33,801 nt of DNA from Candidatus Zambryskiibacteriota bacterium (lineage in GTDB: Bacteria; Patescibacteriota; Minisyncoccia; Phycocordibacterales; Zambryskibacteraceae): NCBI GenBank assembly GCA_016177225.1, contig JACOVQ010000007.1, positions 1 through 33,801 of the forward strand, given 5' to 3'. Below are positions 25,427 to 33,801 of the stretch, piece after piece (the stretch's first letter is position 1; every line of letters starts with the position of its first letter). A program made the position numbers and the translations under genes. Below the pieces are notes generated by a model that saw nothing but the letters and a program-made list of their open reading frames with translations, was not told the origin of the DNA and ran no database searches.

Positions 25427-26392
25427 ATGAATTGGTTTAAACGAAAAAGAATTTTTCTGGACTATGCGTCTGCGACTCCGGTTTTGCCGGAAGTTTTAAA
25501 GACGATGGAGAATTACTGGTCGCGCGAATTTTATAATCCGAATGCAATTTATGCGGAGGGAGAGACGGTGAAAAAAGAGATGAAAAAGTGTCGTCACGCG
25601 ATAGCCAGTATCTTGGGAGTGAACGTGGATGAAGTCATCTTCACCTCTGGCGGTACGGAAGCCAATGTTCTTGCGGTGAGAGGGGTACGCCCTGGCAAAA
25701 TAATTTTTGAGGAAGAAAGCCATCCATCTGTATCCGAAGCGATTGTTGAAAATAAATCTAAAGAAGTCGTTTTGGTCTCAAGTGTGACTACGGACAACAA
25801 GCTTGGGCGCCAGATTCGCAAGGAAAGGAAAAAGAATCCGCCAACTGGCGGACCGCTTCTCCACGTCGATGCTTCGCAGACAGCACAATATTTTGACGTT
25901 AGTTTAGAACGGCTTTCTTGCGACATGCTTACCCTTGATAGCGCCAAACTCTACGGGCCAAAAGGTATTGGGGCGTTGGTGGTGAGAAGGGGCGTGAAGC
26001 TCAATCTTCCTCCCCGCGGCACGCTACCCGCACCTCTCATTGTAGGTTTTACTAAAGCTCTCGAGATTGCTGTAAGGGATAGAGAAAGTGAGTTTAAGCG
26101 GCTCGATAAGTTGGCTGACGATTTTGCCAAAGAGATTCAAAGTAATCTGCCTAACGTGGAAGTTAATAAAATTTCACCAAACATCGTGAATGTTTCTGTC
26201 CCGGGGATTCTCCCGGAATTTCTAGTGCTCAAGCTTGATAGTGGGGGAGTGATGGTTTCTGCTGGGCCTGCATGCAATGCCAATAAACCTGAACCTAGAG
26301 ATATGCCCGTACGTTTCTCCCTAGGCCGCTTCACTACTCTCTCCGATCTAAAACGCGCCACCGCAATCCTAATTAAACTTATTAAGTCCTAG
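25427..26392 (+). CDS. Cysteine desulfurase (NifS/IscS-like), shortened
   Basis: IFLDYASATPVLPEV; FTSGGTEANVLAV; HVDASQTAQ; DSAKLYGPKGIGALVV; SAGPACNAN. Confidence 0.88.
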   Translation: MNWFKRKRIFLDYASATPVLPEVLKTMENYWSREFYNPNAIYAEGETVKKEMKKCRHAIASILGVNVDEVIFTSGGTEANVLAVRGVRPGKIIFEEESHPSVSEAIVENKSKEVVLVSSVTTDNKLGRQIRKERKKNPPTGGPLLHVDASQTAQYFDVSLERLSCDMLTLDSAKLYGPKGIGALVVRRGVKLNLPPRGTLPAPLIVGFTKALEIAVRDRESEFKRLDKLADDFAKEIQSNLPNVEVNKISPNIVNVSVPGILPEFLVLKLDSGGVMVSAGPACNANKPEPRDMPVRFSLGRFTTLSDLKRATAILIKLIKS

Positions 26393-26440
26393 AAACATTC
26401 TCAAGTTCTCAAGAATTTGAGAATAAAATAAAAAGAAATC

Positions 26441-26460
26441 CGGCACCCTTGCGAGTGCCG
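26441..26460 (-). terminator. Terminator for the small membrane-protein gene
   Basis: Minus strand cggcac tcgcaagg gtgccg followed by gatttctttttatttt. Confidence 0.75.
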
Positions 26461-26470
26461 AATCTAGTTT

Positions 26471-26692
26471 TTACTGACGGCCATGTCTTTTACGAACCGC
26501 TGCTGTATCGTCGCATATCAACGGCAGTTGCTCCCAGTTGTCATGCGGGAAATACGAGCAGGTGCGGCCATCTCGCCGCTCGACATACTTGAGGCCTCTA
26601 TATTCGTACCGCACAGGTCGAAGATAGAGATATATTCCAATCACAAGAAGTGTGCATGCTATGGCCAGAGCCATCTTTGTTACAAGCGCCAT
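26471..26692 (-). CDS. Small single-TM protein, unknown function
   Basis: MALVTKMALAIACTLLVIGIYLYLRPVRYEYRGLKYVERRDGRTCSYFPHDNWEQLPLICDDTAAVRKRHGRQ; strong SD aagaaggagg 6-8 nt before ATG. Confidence 0.65.
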   Translation of the reverse strand: MALVTKMALAIACTLLVIGIYLYLRPVRYEYRGLKYVERRDGRTCSYFPHDNWEQLPLICDDTAAVRKRHGRQ

Positions 26693-26842
26693 AATTGACC
26701 TCCTTCTTAAATCGTACACTATTTCACATAAAAAGTCAAGTATTGGCTATAAAACCCCATAGAATAAAAACTTTTTGAAGTCTTTTGCCAGACGTGCCGT
26801 TTTATAGTAAAATGCAACTACCTAGTAGAAAGTAAAAATAGA

Positions 26843-29554
26843 ATGCAACCATTTAACCACTTCACGACCAAGGCGAAAGAAGTTATCAGGAAAGCCCACG
26901 AGCTTGCTATTGAGCGCGGGCAAAATCACGTTAATCCGATGCATCTATTGGCGGCGTTGCTTTTACAGGAAGAGAGCATGGTTATTTCCATTCTCGATAA
27001 AATGGAAGTCGACACTATCCTTCTCTCTGACTCCGTCCTTGATGTTATAGAGAGTCCGGAAGCCGGCTCAACTTTGTCTCCTTCCTATCAAATTTATCTG
27101 ACTCCGGAATTGGCGCATACTATCGAATCTTCTTCGAAGGTAGCACAGTCTCTTGGCGATGAATTTGTTTCCACCGAACATCTCTTCATCGCCGTGCTTG
27201 ACATCCCAGGCGAAGCGCGCGAACTTCTTTTAAAATTTAAGATTGACAGGCAAACCGTCATTAAAGTTTTGGAAGAGCTCAAAAAGGTCGGACCTGCTGA
27301 ACCAAAAGAAAATAAAAAGTATAAATCGCTGACCAAATTTACCCGCTCTCTAACCGCACTCGCAAAAACAAACAAACTCGACCCGGTCATCGGCCGCGAC
27401 GACGAAATTTCGCGCATCATCCAAATCCTTTCCCGTCGTACCAAAAATAATCCTATTCTAATTGGCGAAGCCGGCGTTGGTAAAACCGCCATTGCCGAAG
27501 GCCTGGCGCTCCGCATGGCTTCCGGCAATGTGCCCGAGTCGCTTAAAGAAAAAGAGCTCGTATCGCTCGACGTCGGGCTCTTAATTGCCGGCACCAAGTA
27601 TCGCGGCGAGTTTGAAGAGCGGTTGAAAAATATCATCAAAGAAATAGAAAAGTCGGAGGGTAAAATCATCCTCTTCATTGATGAGATTCATACTATTGTT
27701 GGCGCCGGTGCGGCCGAAGGCTCAATGGATGCCTCCAATATGCTCAAACCATCTCTCGCGAGAGGCGAGTTGCGCGCTATCGGTGCTACCACACTCCGCG
27801 AATATCAGAAACATATTGAGAAAGACCCGGCTCTGACTCGCCGCTTCCAGCCGGTCTACGTCCAAGAGCCTTCAGTCGAAGACGCTATGACCATTCTTCG
27901 CGGCCTTAAAGGACGCTACGAACTTTACCACAGCGTTCACATTACCGATGACGCCATACAAGTTGCAGTATCACTCTCCGCTCGTTATATTACCGATAGG
28001 TTTTTGCCGGACAAAGCGGTTGACCTGATAGACGAAGCCGCTTCATTTCTCAAAATTTCTCTGGAAAACATGCCGCCAATTTTACAAGAAGCGCAGTCGA
28101 AAATCATGAAATTGGAAATCGAGAAAGAAGCGTTAAAGAAAGAAACGAAAAATTTGAAAGTAAAAGCGCGTCTTAAGATTATCGATAAAGAAATTGCCGA
28201 CCTCAAAGAGCAAACTTCAGAAATAGAACTCAAGTGGAAAAACGAAAAGGAAACGGTAGGAGAAATAAAAGAAATTAAGAAAAATCTTGAAACCTTGCGC
28301 CTCGAGACTGAAGCGGCTGAAGCGCACGCCGACCTTTCTCGCGCGGCCGAATTGCGCTATGGCAAGATTCCACATTTCGAAAAAGAGCTTGATGCTAAAA
28401 CCAAGCGTCTTAAGAAACTTCAAGGCTCGCGAAGAATTCTTAAAGAAGAAATTACCGCTTCAGATATTGCCACTGTCGTTAGCCGCTGGACCGGCATTCC
28501 GGTGTCGCGAATGCTCGAAGAAGAAGCGGAAAAACTTTATCGCATGGAAGATTTTCTCAAGAGGCGCATTGTCGGACAAAACGAAGCGGTCAAGAAAATT
28601 TCTGACACCGTTAAGCGCTCTCGCGCCGGGATTTCAGACCCGCATAAACCTATCGGTTCCTTCATCTTCCTCGGACCTACTGGTGTCGGCAAGACGGAGC
28701 TTACCAAAGCGCTGGCGGAATTTATGTTTGATGACGAGAAAGCTTTGATTCGCGTCGATATGTCGGAATTGATGGAGAAGCACTCTGTCTCGAAGCTCAT
28801 CGGCGCGCCGCCTGGTTATGTCGGCTTTGAAGAAGGTTCGAGCTTTGCTGAATCTGTGCGCCACAGGCCGTACTCCGTCATTCTATTTGATGAAATAGAG
28901 AAAGCTCATCCGGAAGTCTTTAACATTCTCTTGCAAATTCTTGATAACGGCCGGCTGACAGACGCCAAGGGCAGGGTAGTCAACTTCAAAAACACGGTAA
29001 TCATCATGACCTCAAATATCGGCGCGCAATATATCGATAAAATGCAAACCATCGGCTTTTCCAAGGGCGAAGCGGAAGACTACGGAGGCGTGAAGGATAA
29101 AGTACTTGAGTCTTTGAAAGAACACTTCCGCCCGGAGTTTATCAATCGTTTGGATGATATCATCGTCTTTGACATTCTCTCTAAAGAGGCGATTAAAAAT
29201 ATTGTTAAAATTCAGGTGGATATTGTGAGGAAGCGTCTGGCAGAAAAGGAGATTGACTTATTTGTGACAGAACCGGTGTTAGAACTGTTAACCAAAGAAG
29301 GATATAACCCGCAGTATGGCGCGCGTCCGCTCAAGAGACTGATACAAGAAAAAATTCTCAATTCTGTAGCTTCAATGATGATATCCAATAAAGTGCTCTC
29401 GGGAGGAACGGTTACAGTAGACGTGCGAGGCGGAAGCTTTGCTTTTGATGTGAGCAAGAGCAAGCGTTCCGGCTCGGTTAGCACTATAGTTTCGAAAAGG
29501 CCCGCCCGCCTCGCAAGCGAGAGCGTTGCGGGCGGGGAAGCGGTTATGAAATAA
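26843..29554 (+). CDS. clpC: ClpC/ClpB-type AAA+ unfoldase
   Basis: Clp_N repeats ([34 protein letters not shown]); two Walker A motifs GEAGVGKTA and [23 protein letters not shown]. Confidence 0.93.
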   Translation: MQPFNHFTTKAKEVIRKAHELAIERGQNHVNPMHLLAALLLQEESMVISILDKMEVDTILLSDSVLDVIESPEAGSTLSPSYQIYLTPELAHTIESSSKVAQSLGDEFVSTEHLFIAVLDIPGEARELLLKFKIDRQTVIKVLEELKKVGPAEPKENKKYKSLTKFTRSLTALAKTNKLDPVIGRDDEISRIIQILSRRTKNNPILIGEAGVGKTAIAEGLALRMASGNVPESLKEKELVSLDVGLLIAGTKYRGEFEERLKNIIKEIEKSEGKIILFIDEIHTIVGAGAAEGSMDASNMLKPSLARGELRAIGATTLREYQKHIEKDPALTRRFQPVYVQEPSVEDAMTILRGLKGRYELYHSVHITDDAIQVAVSLSARYITDRFLPDKAVDLIDEAASFLKISLENMPPILQEAQSKIMKLEIEKEALKKETKNLKVKARLKIIDKEIADLKEQTSEIELKWKNEKETVGEIKEIKKNLETLRLETEAAEAHADLSRAAELRYGKIPHFEKELDAKTKRLKKLQGSRRILKEEITASDIATVVSRWTGIPVSRMLEEEAEKLYRMEDFLKRRIVGQNEAVKKISDTVKRSRAGISDPHKPIGSFIFLGPTGVGKTELTKALAEFMFDDEKALIRVDMSELMEKHSVSKLIGAPPGYVGFEEGSSFAESVRHRPYSVILFDEIEKAHPEVFNILLQILDNGRLTDAKGRVVNFKNTVIIMTSNIGAQYIDKMQTIGFSKGEAEDYGGVKDKVLESLKEHFRPEFINRLDDIIVFDILSKEAIKNIVKIQVDIVRKRLAEKEIDLFVTEPVLELLTKEGYNPQYGARPLKRLIQEKILNSVASMMISNKVLSGGTVTVDVRGGSFAFDVSKSKRSGSVSTIVSKRPARLASESVAGGEAVMK

Positions 29555-29556
29555 AA

Positions 29557-29617
29557 GAGCCGCTGGTAGTCCCCCATGAGGATTGCTCCTCGAACTAGCC
29601 AGCGGCTTGAGTGTCTC
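29557..29617. terminator. Long structured hairpin downstream of clpC
   Basis: agccgctgg (29558-29566) / ccagcggct (29599-29607), with inner gagga-ttgc-tcctc. Confidence 0.6.
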
Positions 29618-29736
29618 TAAGTTCACGACTTCGAGGAGAGAACAACGAAGTGGCTACTAGGGAGACATCAATTTAACAGTACCAGCTATATTTTGTTTTT
29701 GCAACCACAGCTTTTGTATATTAAAATAGCCAAATT

Positions 29737-29820
29737 GCGTCGGTGGCGGAGTGGTCAATCGCACTAGACTGTAAATCTGGCGGCCTTAGGCCTACGCAGG
29801 TTCGAATCCTGCCCGGCGCA
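29737..29820 (+). tRNA. tRNA-Tyr(GTA)
   Basis: gcgtcggtggcggagtggtcaatcgcactagactgtaaatctgg..gcaggttcgaatcctgcccggcgca; acceptor stem pairs with one G-T wobble. Confidence 0.92.
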
Positions 29821-29854
29821 CTCGACTTTTTATAATTTATATTGTGTAATTGAA

Positions 29855-29895
29855 AACGCCCGGCGCGACGCGGTGAGGTGTCGGTGCCGGGCGTT
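29855..29895 (-). terminator. GC-rich terminator hairpin
   Basis: aacgcccggc...gccgggcgtt; minus strand continues tttc. Confidence 0.75.
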
Positions 29896-29909
29896 TAGGG
29901 TAAGTGCGT

Positions 29910-30104
29910 TCATGAAGTCGTCCTTTCGCGGCGGGGTCGGTTTTCTTTAAGCCACTCTTCTAAGTCGGCCATGGCTTCTTCTAAATCTGCTTTAGTGTTT
30001 CTGGCTAGACGCAAGAGATTTTGCCCAGCCGGTACCAATGTTGGGTCCGCTTTTTCTAGAAATGTCCGCAAGTGCTTTGCTGTTACTTGAACTTGCGTAC
30101 TCAT
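29910..30104 (-). CDS. Small helical protein, unknown function
   Basis: MSTQVQVTAKHLRTFLEKADPTLVPAGQNLLRLARNTKADLEEAMADLEEWLKENRPRRERTTS; SD aaaggaggtgatgatt-ATG. Confidence 0.65.
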   Translation of the reverse strand: MSTQVQVTAKHLRTFLEKADPTLVPAGQNLLRLARNTKADLEEAMADLEEWLKENRPRRERTTS

Positions 30105-30199
30105 AATCATCACCTCCTTTCGGGAACAAATTCTGCGTTAATTTTATATTTGTTTAAGCCTTATTGTCAATTGTTTTGTCTTGATGTAAACTACCCGCC

Positions 30200-30373
30200 A
30201 TGTCACAAGACCATCTCATAAAGTTAGTTTCGGTAGGGAACGAAAAAGGCGCCGGCAAAGGCCACACATATTACTCGCGCAAAAACCGCAAGTCCGTCGA
30301 GCACAAACTCGAATTTAAGAAATATAACCCAATAGTTCGCAAACATACCGTTTATAAGGAGAAGAAAGCCTAA
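30200..30373 (+). CDS. rpmG: Ribosomal protein bL33 (Cys-less)
   Basis: Absent from the ORF track (short). Translation MSQDHLIKLVSVGNEKGAGKGHTYYSRKNRKSVEHKLEFKKYNPIVRKHTVYKEKKA*. Confidence 0.88.
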   Translation: MSQDHLIKLVSVGNEKGAGKGHTYYSRKNRKSVEHKLEFKKYNPIVRKHTVYKEKKA

Positions 30374-30395
30374 ATCGTGCTAATATACGCTCAAA

Positions 30396-30466
30396 GGGCG
30401 ATTAGTTAAGTGGCATAACGTTCGTCTCCAAAACGAACATCGGGGGTCCGATTCCCTCATCGCCCG
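30396..30466 (+). tRNA. tRNA-Trp(CCA)
   Basis: gggcgattagttaagtggcataacgttcgtctccaaaacgaacatcgggggtccgattccctcatcgcccg; all arms pair. Confidence 0.93.
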
Positions 30467-30474
30467 CATAGTTT

Positions 30475-31155
30475 ATGAATGGTCAAATTACGAAAGGTAT
30501 TCCAGTAGAAGAGATAAAGAAGATTATAATTAAGGAGACCAATGAGTTTCTAGTTGAAATTTTAGAAACAGATAAATTATCTTTACTAAAAGAACACAAA
30601 TATCTAGATGCCCGCTTAAGAGAATCAGCTCAAAAGTTGTTATATGTTGCGGCCAGTTACTTGCCTAATGGGTATAAATTATTCGTCGTCACTGCATATA
30701 GACCTATCTGGATGCAAAAGGAGTTATATAGACGAAGAGAAAAGCAATTAGCCATCAAGCATCCTTTATTAATGATTTTTCAGCATTCAAAATGGAGAAA
30801 ATTGGTAAACAGATACACTTCTCCTCCTGGTGGCTCATCTCATCAATATGGAGGTGCTGTGGATATAATGGTTATAGATTCAAAGGGAAATAGGTTGGAC
30901 ATGGGCACGACCTTAACAGATTTCGGAATGAAAGTTCATACGGAGAATAATTTGATTACTGAAAAACAGAGAAAAAACAGGAAAACTTTATATGATGCTA
31001 TGACCAAAGCTGGATTTGTTAATTATCCTCTTGAGTGGTGGCACTATTCTTACGGAGATCGGATGTGGGCGGCCTACACCAATCGCAAAGAATGCTTTTA
31101 TGGTCCTATGAACATGGATGCCGATTCGGAGATAAATGATTTTGTGGTAGTATAA
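30475..31155 (+). CDS. VanX/DdpX-like D-Ala-D-Ala dipeptidase (M15 family)
   Basis: Zn-site motif SSHQYGGAVD, AYRP arginine motif, and EWWHYSYGDRMWA. Confidence 0.85.
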   Translation: MNGQITKGIPVEEIKKIIIKETNEFLVEILETDKLSLLKEHKYLDARLRESAQKLLYVAASYLPNGYKLFVVTAYRPIWMQKELYRRREKQLAIKHPLLMIFQHSKWRKLVNRYTSPPGGSSHQYGGAVDIMVIDSKGNRLDMGTTLTDFGMKVHTENNLITEKQRKNRKTLYDAMTKAGFVNYPLEWWHYSYGDRMWAAYTNRKECFYGPMNMDADSEINDFVVV

Positions 31156-31183
31156 ATGGAGACGACAATAGGAGGCGATTGGT

Positions 31184-31360
31184 ATGAGAGTTTTCGTTTA
31201 TTGGGAATACGGAGTTTGTTATGCTGTTTTAAACGATTATCCAGAAATATCGGGTTCTGGAAAATCTGAAACAGAAGCGATTGGAGACCTGATTATGTCA
31301 CATCAGGAACTCTGTCACTTTGAGATAAGGGAAGATAAAGGTAAGCAGATTGCGGTGTAA
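31184..31360 (+). CDS. HicB-like small protein
   Basis: Absent from the ORF track (short). MRVFVYWEYGVCYAVLNDYPEISGSGKSETEAIGDLIMSHQELCHFEIREDKGKQIAV*; SD aataggaggcgattggt-ATG. Confidence 0.55.
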   Translation: MRVFVYWEYGVCYAVLNDYPEISGSGKSETEAIGDLIMSHQELCHFEIREDKGKQIAV

Positions 31361-31366
31361 TGCTTG

Positions 31367-31396
31367 ATGCCCGGCGTACATTTTGTTGCCGGGCAT
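31367..31396 (+). terminator. Terminator-like hairpin
   Basis: atgcccggc gtacattttgtt gccgggcat. Confidence 0.7.
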
Positions 31397-31427
31397 ATCT
31401 GTTTATATGTTTGTAAAACAACCGAAT

Positions 31428-31498
31428 GGGCGATTAGTTAAGTGGTATAACTATGGCCTCCAAATCCGCTATCCGAGATTCGATTCCTAGATCGCCCG
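31428..31498 (+). pseudogene. Degenerate tRNA-Trp(CCA)-like copy
   Basis: 71 nt, 54/71 identical to 30396-30466; acceptor and D arm intact, anticodon loop ctccaaa intact, but anticodon and T stems each carry two mismatches. Confidence 0.75.
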
Positions 31499-32812
31499 CT
31501 AGTTTATTAAAGATATATCTGCGCCTATGTTATTAAGCCTTTTTGCTATATTTTCATATCCCCGCTGTATAGAATAGACGTTTCGTAAGATAGATTCTCC
31601 ATTGGCCCCGAGCATTGCTACCAAGACTATCATGGCGGGGCGGAGAGCTGGCGGACAGACGATCTCATTGCCGTGAAGCTCGGTAGGTCCCTTGATAATA
31701 ACGCGATGTTGGTCAGCCAAAATGATATCTGCTCCCAGTCGAGATAATTCAGTAAAGTAGATGGCGCGATTTTCCCACATCCAGTCGTGGATAAGCGTAC
31801 TACCTAGGGCTTGAGTTGCGATAGGCACGAAGAATGGCAGGTTGTCCACATTAATCCCCGGGTACGGAGTAGCATGAATCTTGTCGTGCAGAGCCTTAAG
31901 CTTGGAAGGATAAATCGTAAGGTCGCAAAGGCGCGTGCGTCCATTTCGAGCCAAGTAAATTTTAGACTTTTCGTATTTCAAGCCCATCTTCTCCAGCTTA
32001 AGAATCTCGAGCGATAGAAAGTCGATAGGGCATCTAGTAATTTTTAATTTTGAGCCTGTCATTATGGCGCTTGCTATAAACATCATCGACTCCGTAGGGT
32101 CCTCGCTATTCCAATATTCGATTGACTTATTTATTTCTTTCACTCCGTGGATAACGAGGGTGCTTGTGCCTATGCCTTCAATTTTTACGCCGCATTTTTC
32201 TAAAAAGAAACAAACTTCTTGCACTTGATAATTTGGCGGAGTGAATCTCAAAGTAGTTTTGCCCGGAATAAGTGCGGCAGCGATAAGTAAATTTTCTGTT
32301 GCGGTGTCGCTTGCTTCATAGAGCACCAGGTCAGCCGGTTTCAATCTGTTGCTTTTGATTTGATAGTAAGTATCTTTGGTTGTAATTTTTGCTCCTAAGC
32401 TCTCGAGCCCATATCGGTGCGCCGCTATAGTTCTCTGTCCCATTTTGCATCCGCCGGCATGCGGGATACGAAAATCTTTTTCAAAATGCACCAAAGCTCC
32501 TATCATCATTAGAATCGAGCGTATTCGCGATGAAGCATTTTTATCAATTTTCTCTAAGTGAAATTTTTTCGGCGGCGTGATAATGACGGAATTTTTGTTT
32601 ATCCACTTGATTTTTACCCCTATACTTTCAAATATTTCTATAATTCTCGCTATCTCTTCTATCTTCGGAATGCCATGAAGAGTAGTCGGTTGCTTGTTTA
32701 GAAGAGAAGCACAGAAGAGTCCCAAAGCGCCATTTTTAGAAGTATTGGTTTCGATAGTGCCAGAAAGCTTCTTGCCCCCGATAATTTTAAAATCATCCGT
32801 TTCTTTTTGCAT
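31499..32812 (-). CDS. murA: UDP-N-acetylglucosamine 1-carboxyvinyltransferase
   Basis: TNTSKNGALGLFCASLL; HAGGCKMGQRTIAAH (catalytic Cys); likely start MQKETDDFKIIGG. Confidence 0.93.
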   Translation of the reverse strand: MQKETDDFKIIGGKKLSGTIETNTSKNGALGLFCASLLNKQPTTLHGIPKIEEIARIIEIFESIGVKIKWINKNSVIITPPKKFHLEKIDKNASSRIRSILMMIGALVHFEKDFRIPHAGGCKMGQRTIAAHRYGLESLGAKITTKDTYYQIKSNRLKPADLVLYEASDTATENLLIAAALIPGKTTLRFTPPNYQVQEVCFFLEKCGVKIEGIGTSTLVIHGVKEINKSIEYWNSEDPTESMMFIASAIMTGSKLKITRCPIDFLSLEILKLEKMGLKYEKSKIYLARNGRTRLCDLTIYPSKLKALHDKIHATPYPGINVDNLPFFVPIATQALGSTLIHDWMWENRAIYFTELSRLGADIILADQHRVIIKGPTELHGNEIVCPPALRPAMIVLVAMLGANGESILRNVYSIQRGYENIAKRLNNIGADISLIN

Positions 32813-33635
32813 AATTTTCAATGTCTTTATATTGTGACGGGTCAAACCATCTTATATTTTTATTGCGTTTAAACCAAGTCATCTGGCGCTTGGCATAACG
32901 GACGGTATCTCTGAACAAGCTTTCCTCAGTCGGATGCCAGTATTCAAAACCCAGTTCCATAAGTCGCTTCTCTGATACACCAGACCTTTTTAATTTAGAA
33001 ATCTCTCTTAAAAGCCCTTTCTTAAACATTTGTTTTACTCTCTTTATAATTCGTTCTTTCAAATCATTTGGTCTTAAGCCAATATAAATGAATTTATACT
33101 TGGAAGTTGAACTTCCAAGTTGAGGCACAGAACCATATTTATCAATTATTTCTAATGCTCTAATCAACCTGACTTTGTTATTTGCGTCAATTGTTTTTGC
33201 CCGCTTGGGGTCTTTCTTCCTCAACATTTCAAAAAGTCTTCTGTTATCTAACTTATTCAGCTTTCTCCTTAGTAATTTATTAGGACCTACATCAGGGAAG
33301 CTAGTTCTGCCAGTCAGCGCATCAATATAGAATCCCGTCCCGCCAACTACAATAGGGAGAGCTTTTTTAGCTTCGATAAGCTTTATAGCTTCATTAGCTT
33401 TAGATGTAAATTCGCTTGCACTGAATTGTTTCTTCGGATTAATTAGATCCAACATATGATGCGGAACGCCTCGCATTTCTTTCTTGGTAATTTTGCCAGT
33501 ACCGATATTGAGGCCTTTATATACTTGTCTTGAGTCTGCGGAAATTATTTCGCCATTGAGTTTCTTGGCTAATCGAACTGCCAAATCACTTTTACCCGAA
33601 GCTGTTGGCCCGACAACTACTAAAACCTTTTTCAT
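32793..33635 (-). CDS. miaA: tRNA dimethylallyltransferase
   Basis: VVVGPTASGKSDLAVRLAKKLNGEIISADSRQVYKGLNIGTGK; VPHHMLD; VVGGTGFYIDALTG. Confidence 0.96.
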   Translation of the reverse strand: MKKVLVVVGPTASGKSDLAVRLAKKLNGEIISADSRQVYKGLNIGTGKITKKEMRGVPHHMLDLINPKKQFSASEFTSKANEAIKLIEAKKALPIVVGGTGFYIDALTGRTSFPDVGPNKLLRRKLNKLDNRRLFEMLRKKDPKRAKTIDANNKVRLIRALEIIDKYGSVPQLGSSTSKYKFIYIGLRPNDLKERIIKRVKQMFKKGLLREISKLKRSGVSEKRLMELGFEYWHPTEESLFRDTVRYAKRQMTWFKRNKNIRWFDPSQYKDIENYAKRNG

Positions 33636-33710
33636 TTGTTTACACTGAATTTATTGAAGTGTGTCTCTATTGTACCAAGTTAGAACCTATTTCCAAAATC
33701 GGTAATGAGG

Positions 33711-33727
33711 CACGCGCGGAGCGCGTG
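33711..33727. repeat. GC-rich small inverted repeat
   Basis: cacgcgc gga gcgcgtg. Confidence 0.6.
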
Positions 33728-33801
33728 ATGACTCTGAATTAAATCGTACGCTCCACGAAAGCCCCGCCACCGCCTCGCTTCACTCGGCAACCCCAAAAAG
33801 A

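Noticed and set aside
29212-29577. Minus-strand ORF with an SD-like gagg at the clpC 3' end
   Set aside because: The SD-like bases are part of the hairpin and the ORF is antisense to clpC.
33711-33801. Possible coding or mobile content at the right edge
   Set aside because: Only a small hairpin and short unclassifiable sequence are visible before the window ends.

Overview
Window from a streamlined bacterial genome. The short housekeeping enzymes, Cys-less L33, class I LysRS and dense packing suggest Candidate Phyla Radiation/Patescibacteria, probably Parcubacteria-like; this is inferred from protein character only. It is mostly core information-processing and cell-envelope genes: frr, RIP metalloprotease, proS, mreB-mreC-PBP2, greA, class I lysK, thrS, dnaE, rnhB, rpmF, nusB, rnc, smc, RNase R, infB, NifS-like, clpC-type, rpmG, murA, miaA. 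There are seven intact tRNAs and one degenerate tRNA-Trp copy. The best candidates for something undescribed are: (i) a PaaX/Cas2-like gene bracketed by two almost identical 40-bp palindromes, with a third palindrome sharing the half-site TACATAATAA elsewhere; (ii) many in-frame near-perfect palindromes inside housekeeping ORFs, including three 23-bp ACTT...AAGT elements, reminiscent of Rickettsia palindromic elements; (iii) a roughly 590-aa SMC with very short coiled coil and no visible hinge; (iv) a NusB-NUDIX fusion; (v) a PDZ-less RIP protease; (vi) a pyrE remnant with an internal deletion and in-frame TAG; (vii) a VanX-like/HicB-like pair between an intact and a decayed tRNA-Trp. All calls are by eye from the sequence; no database search was run.
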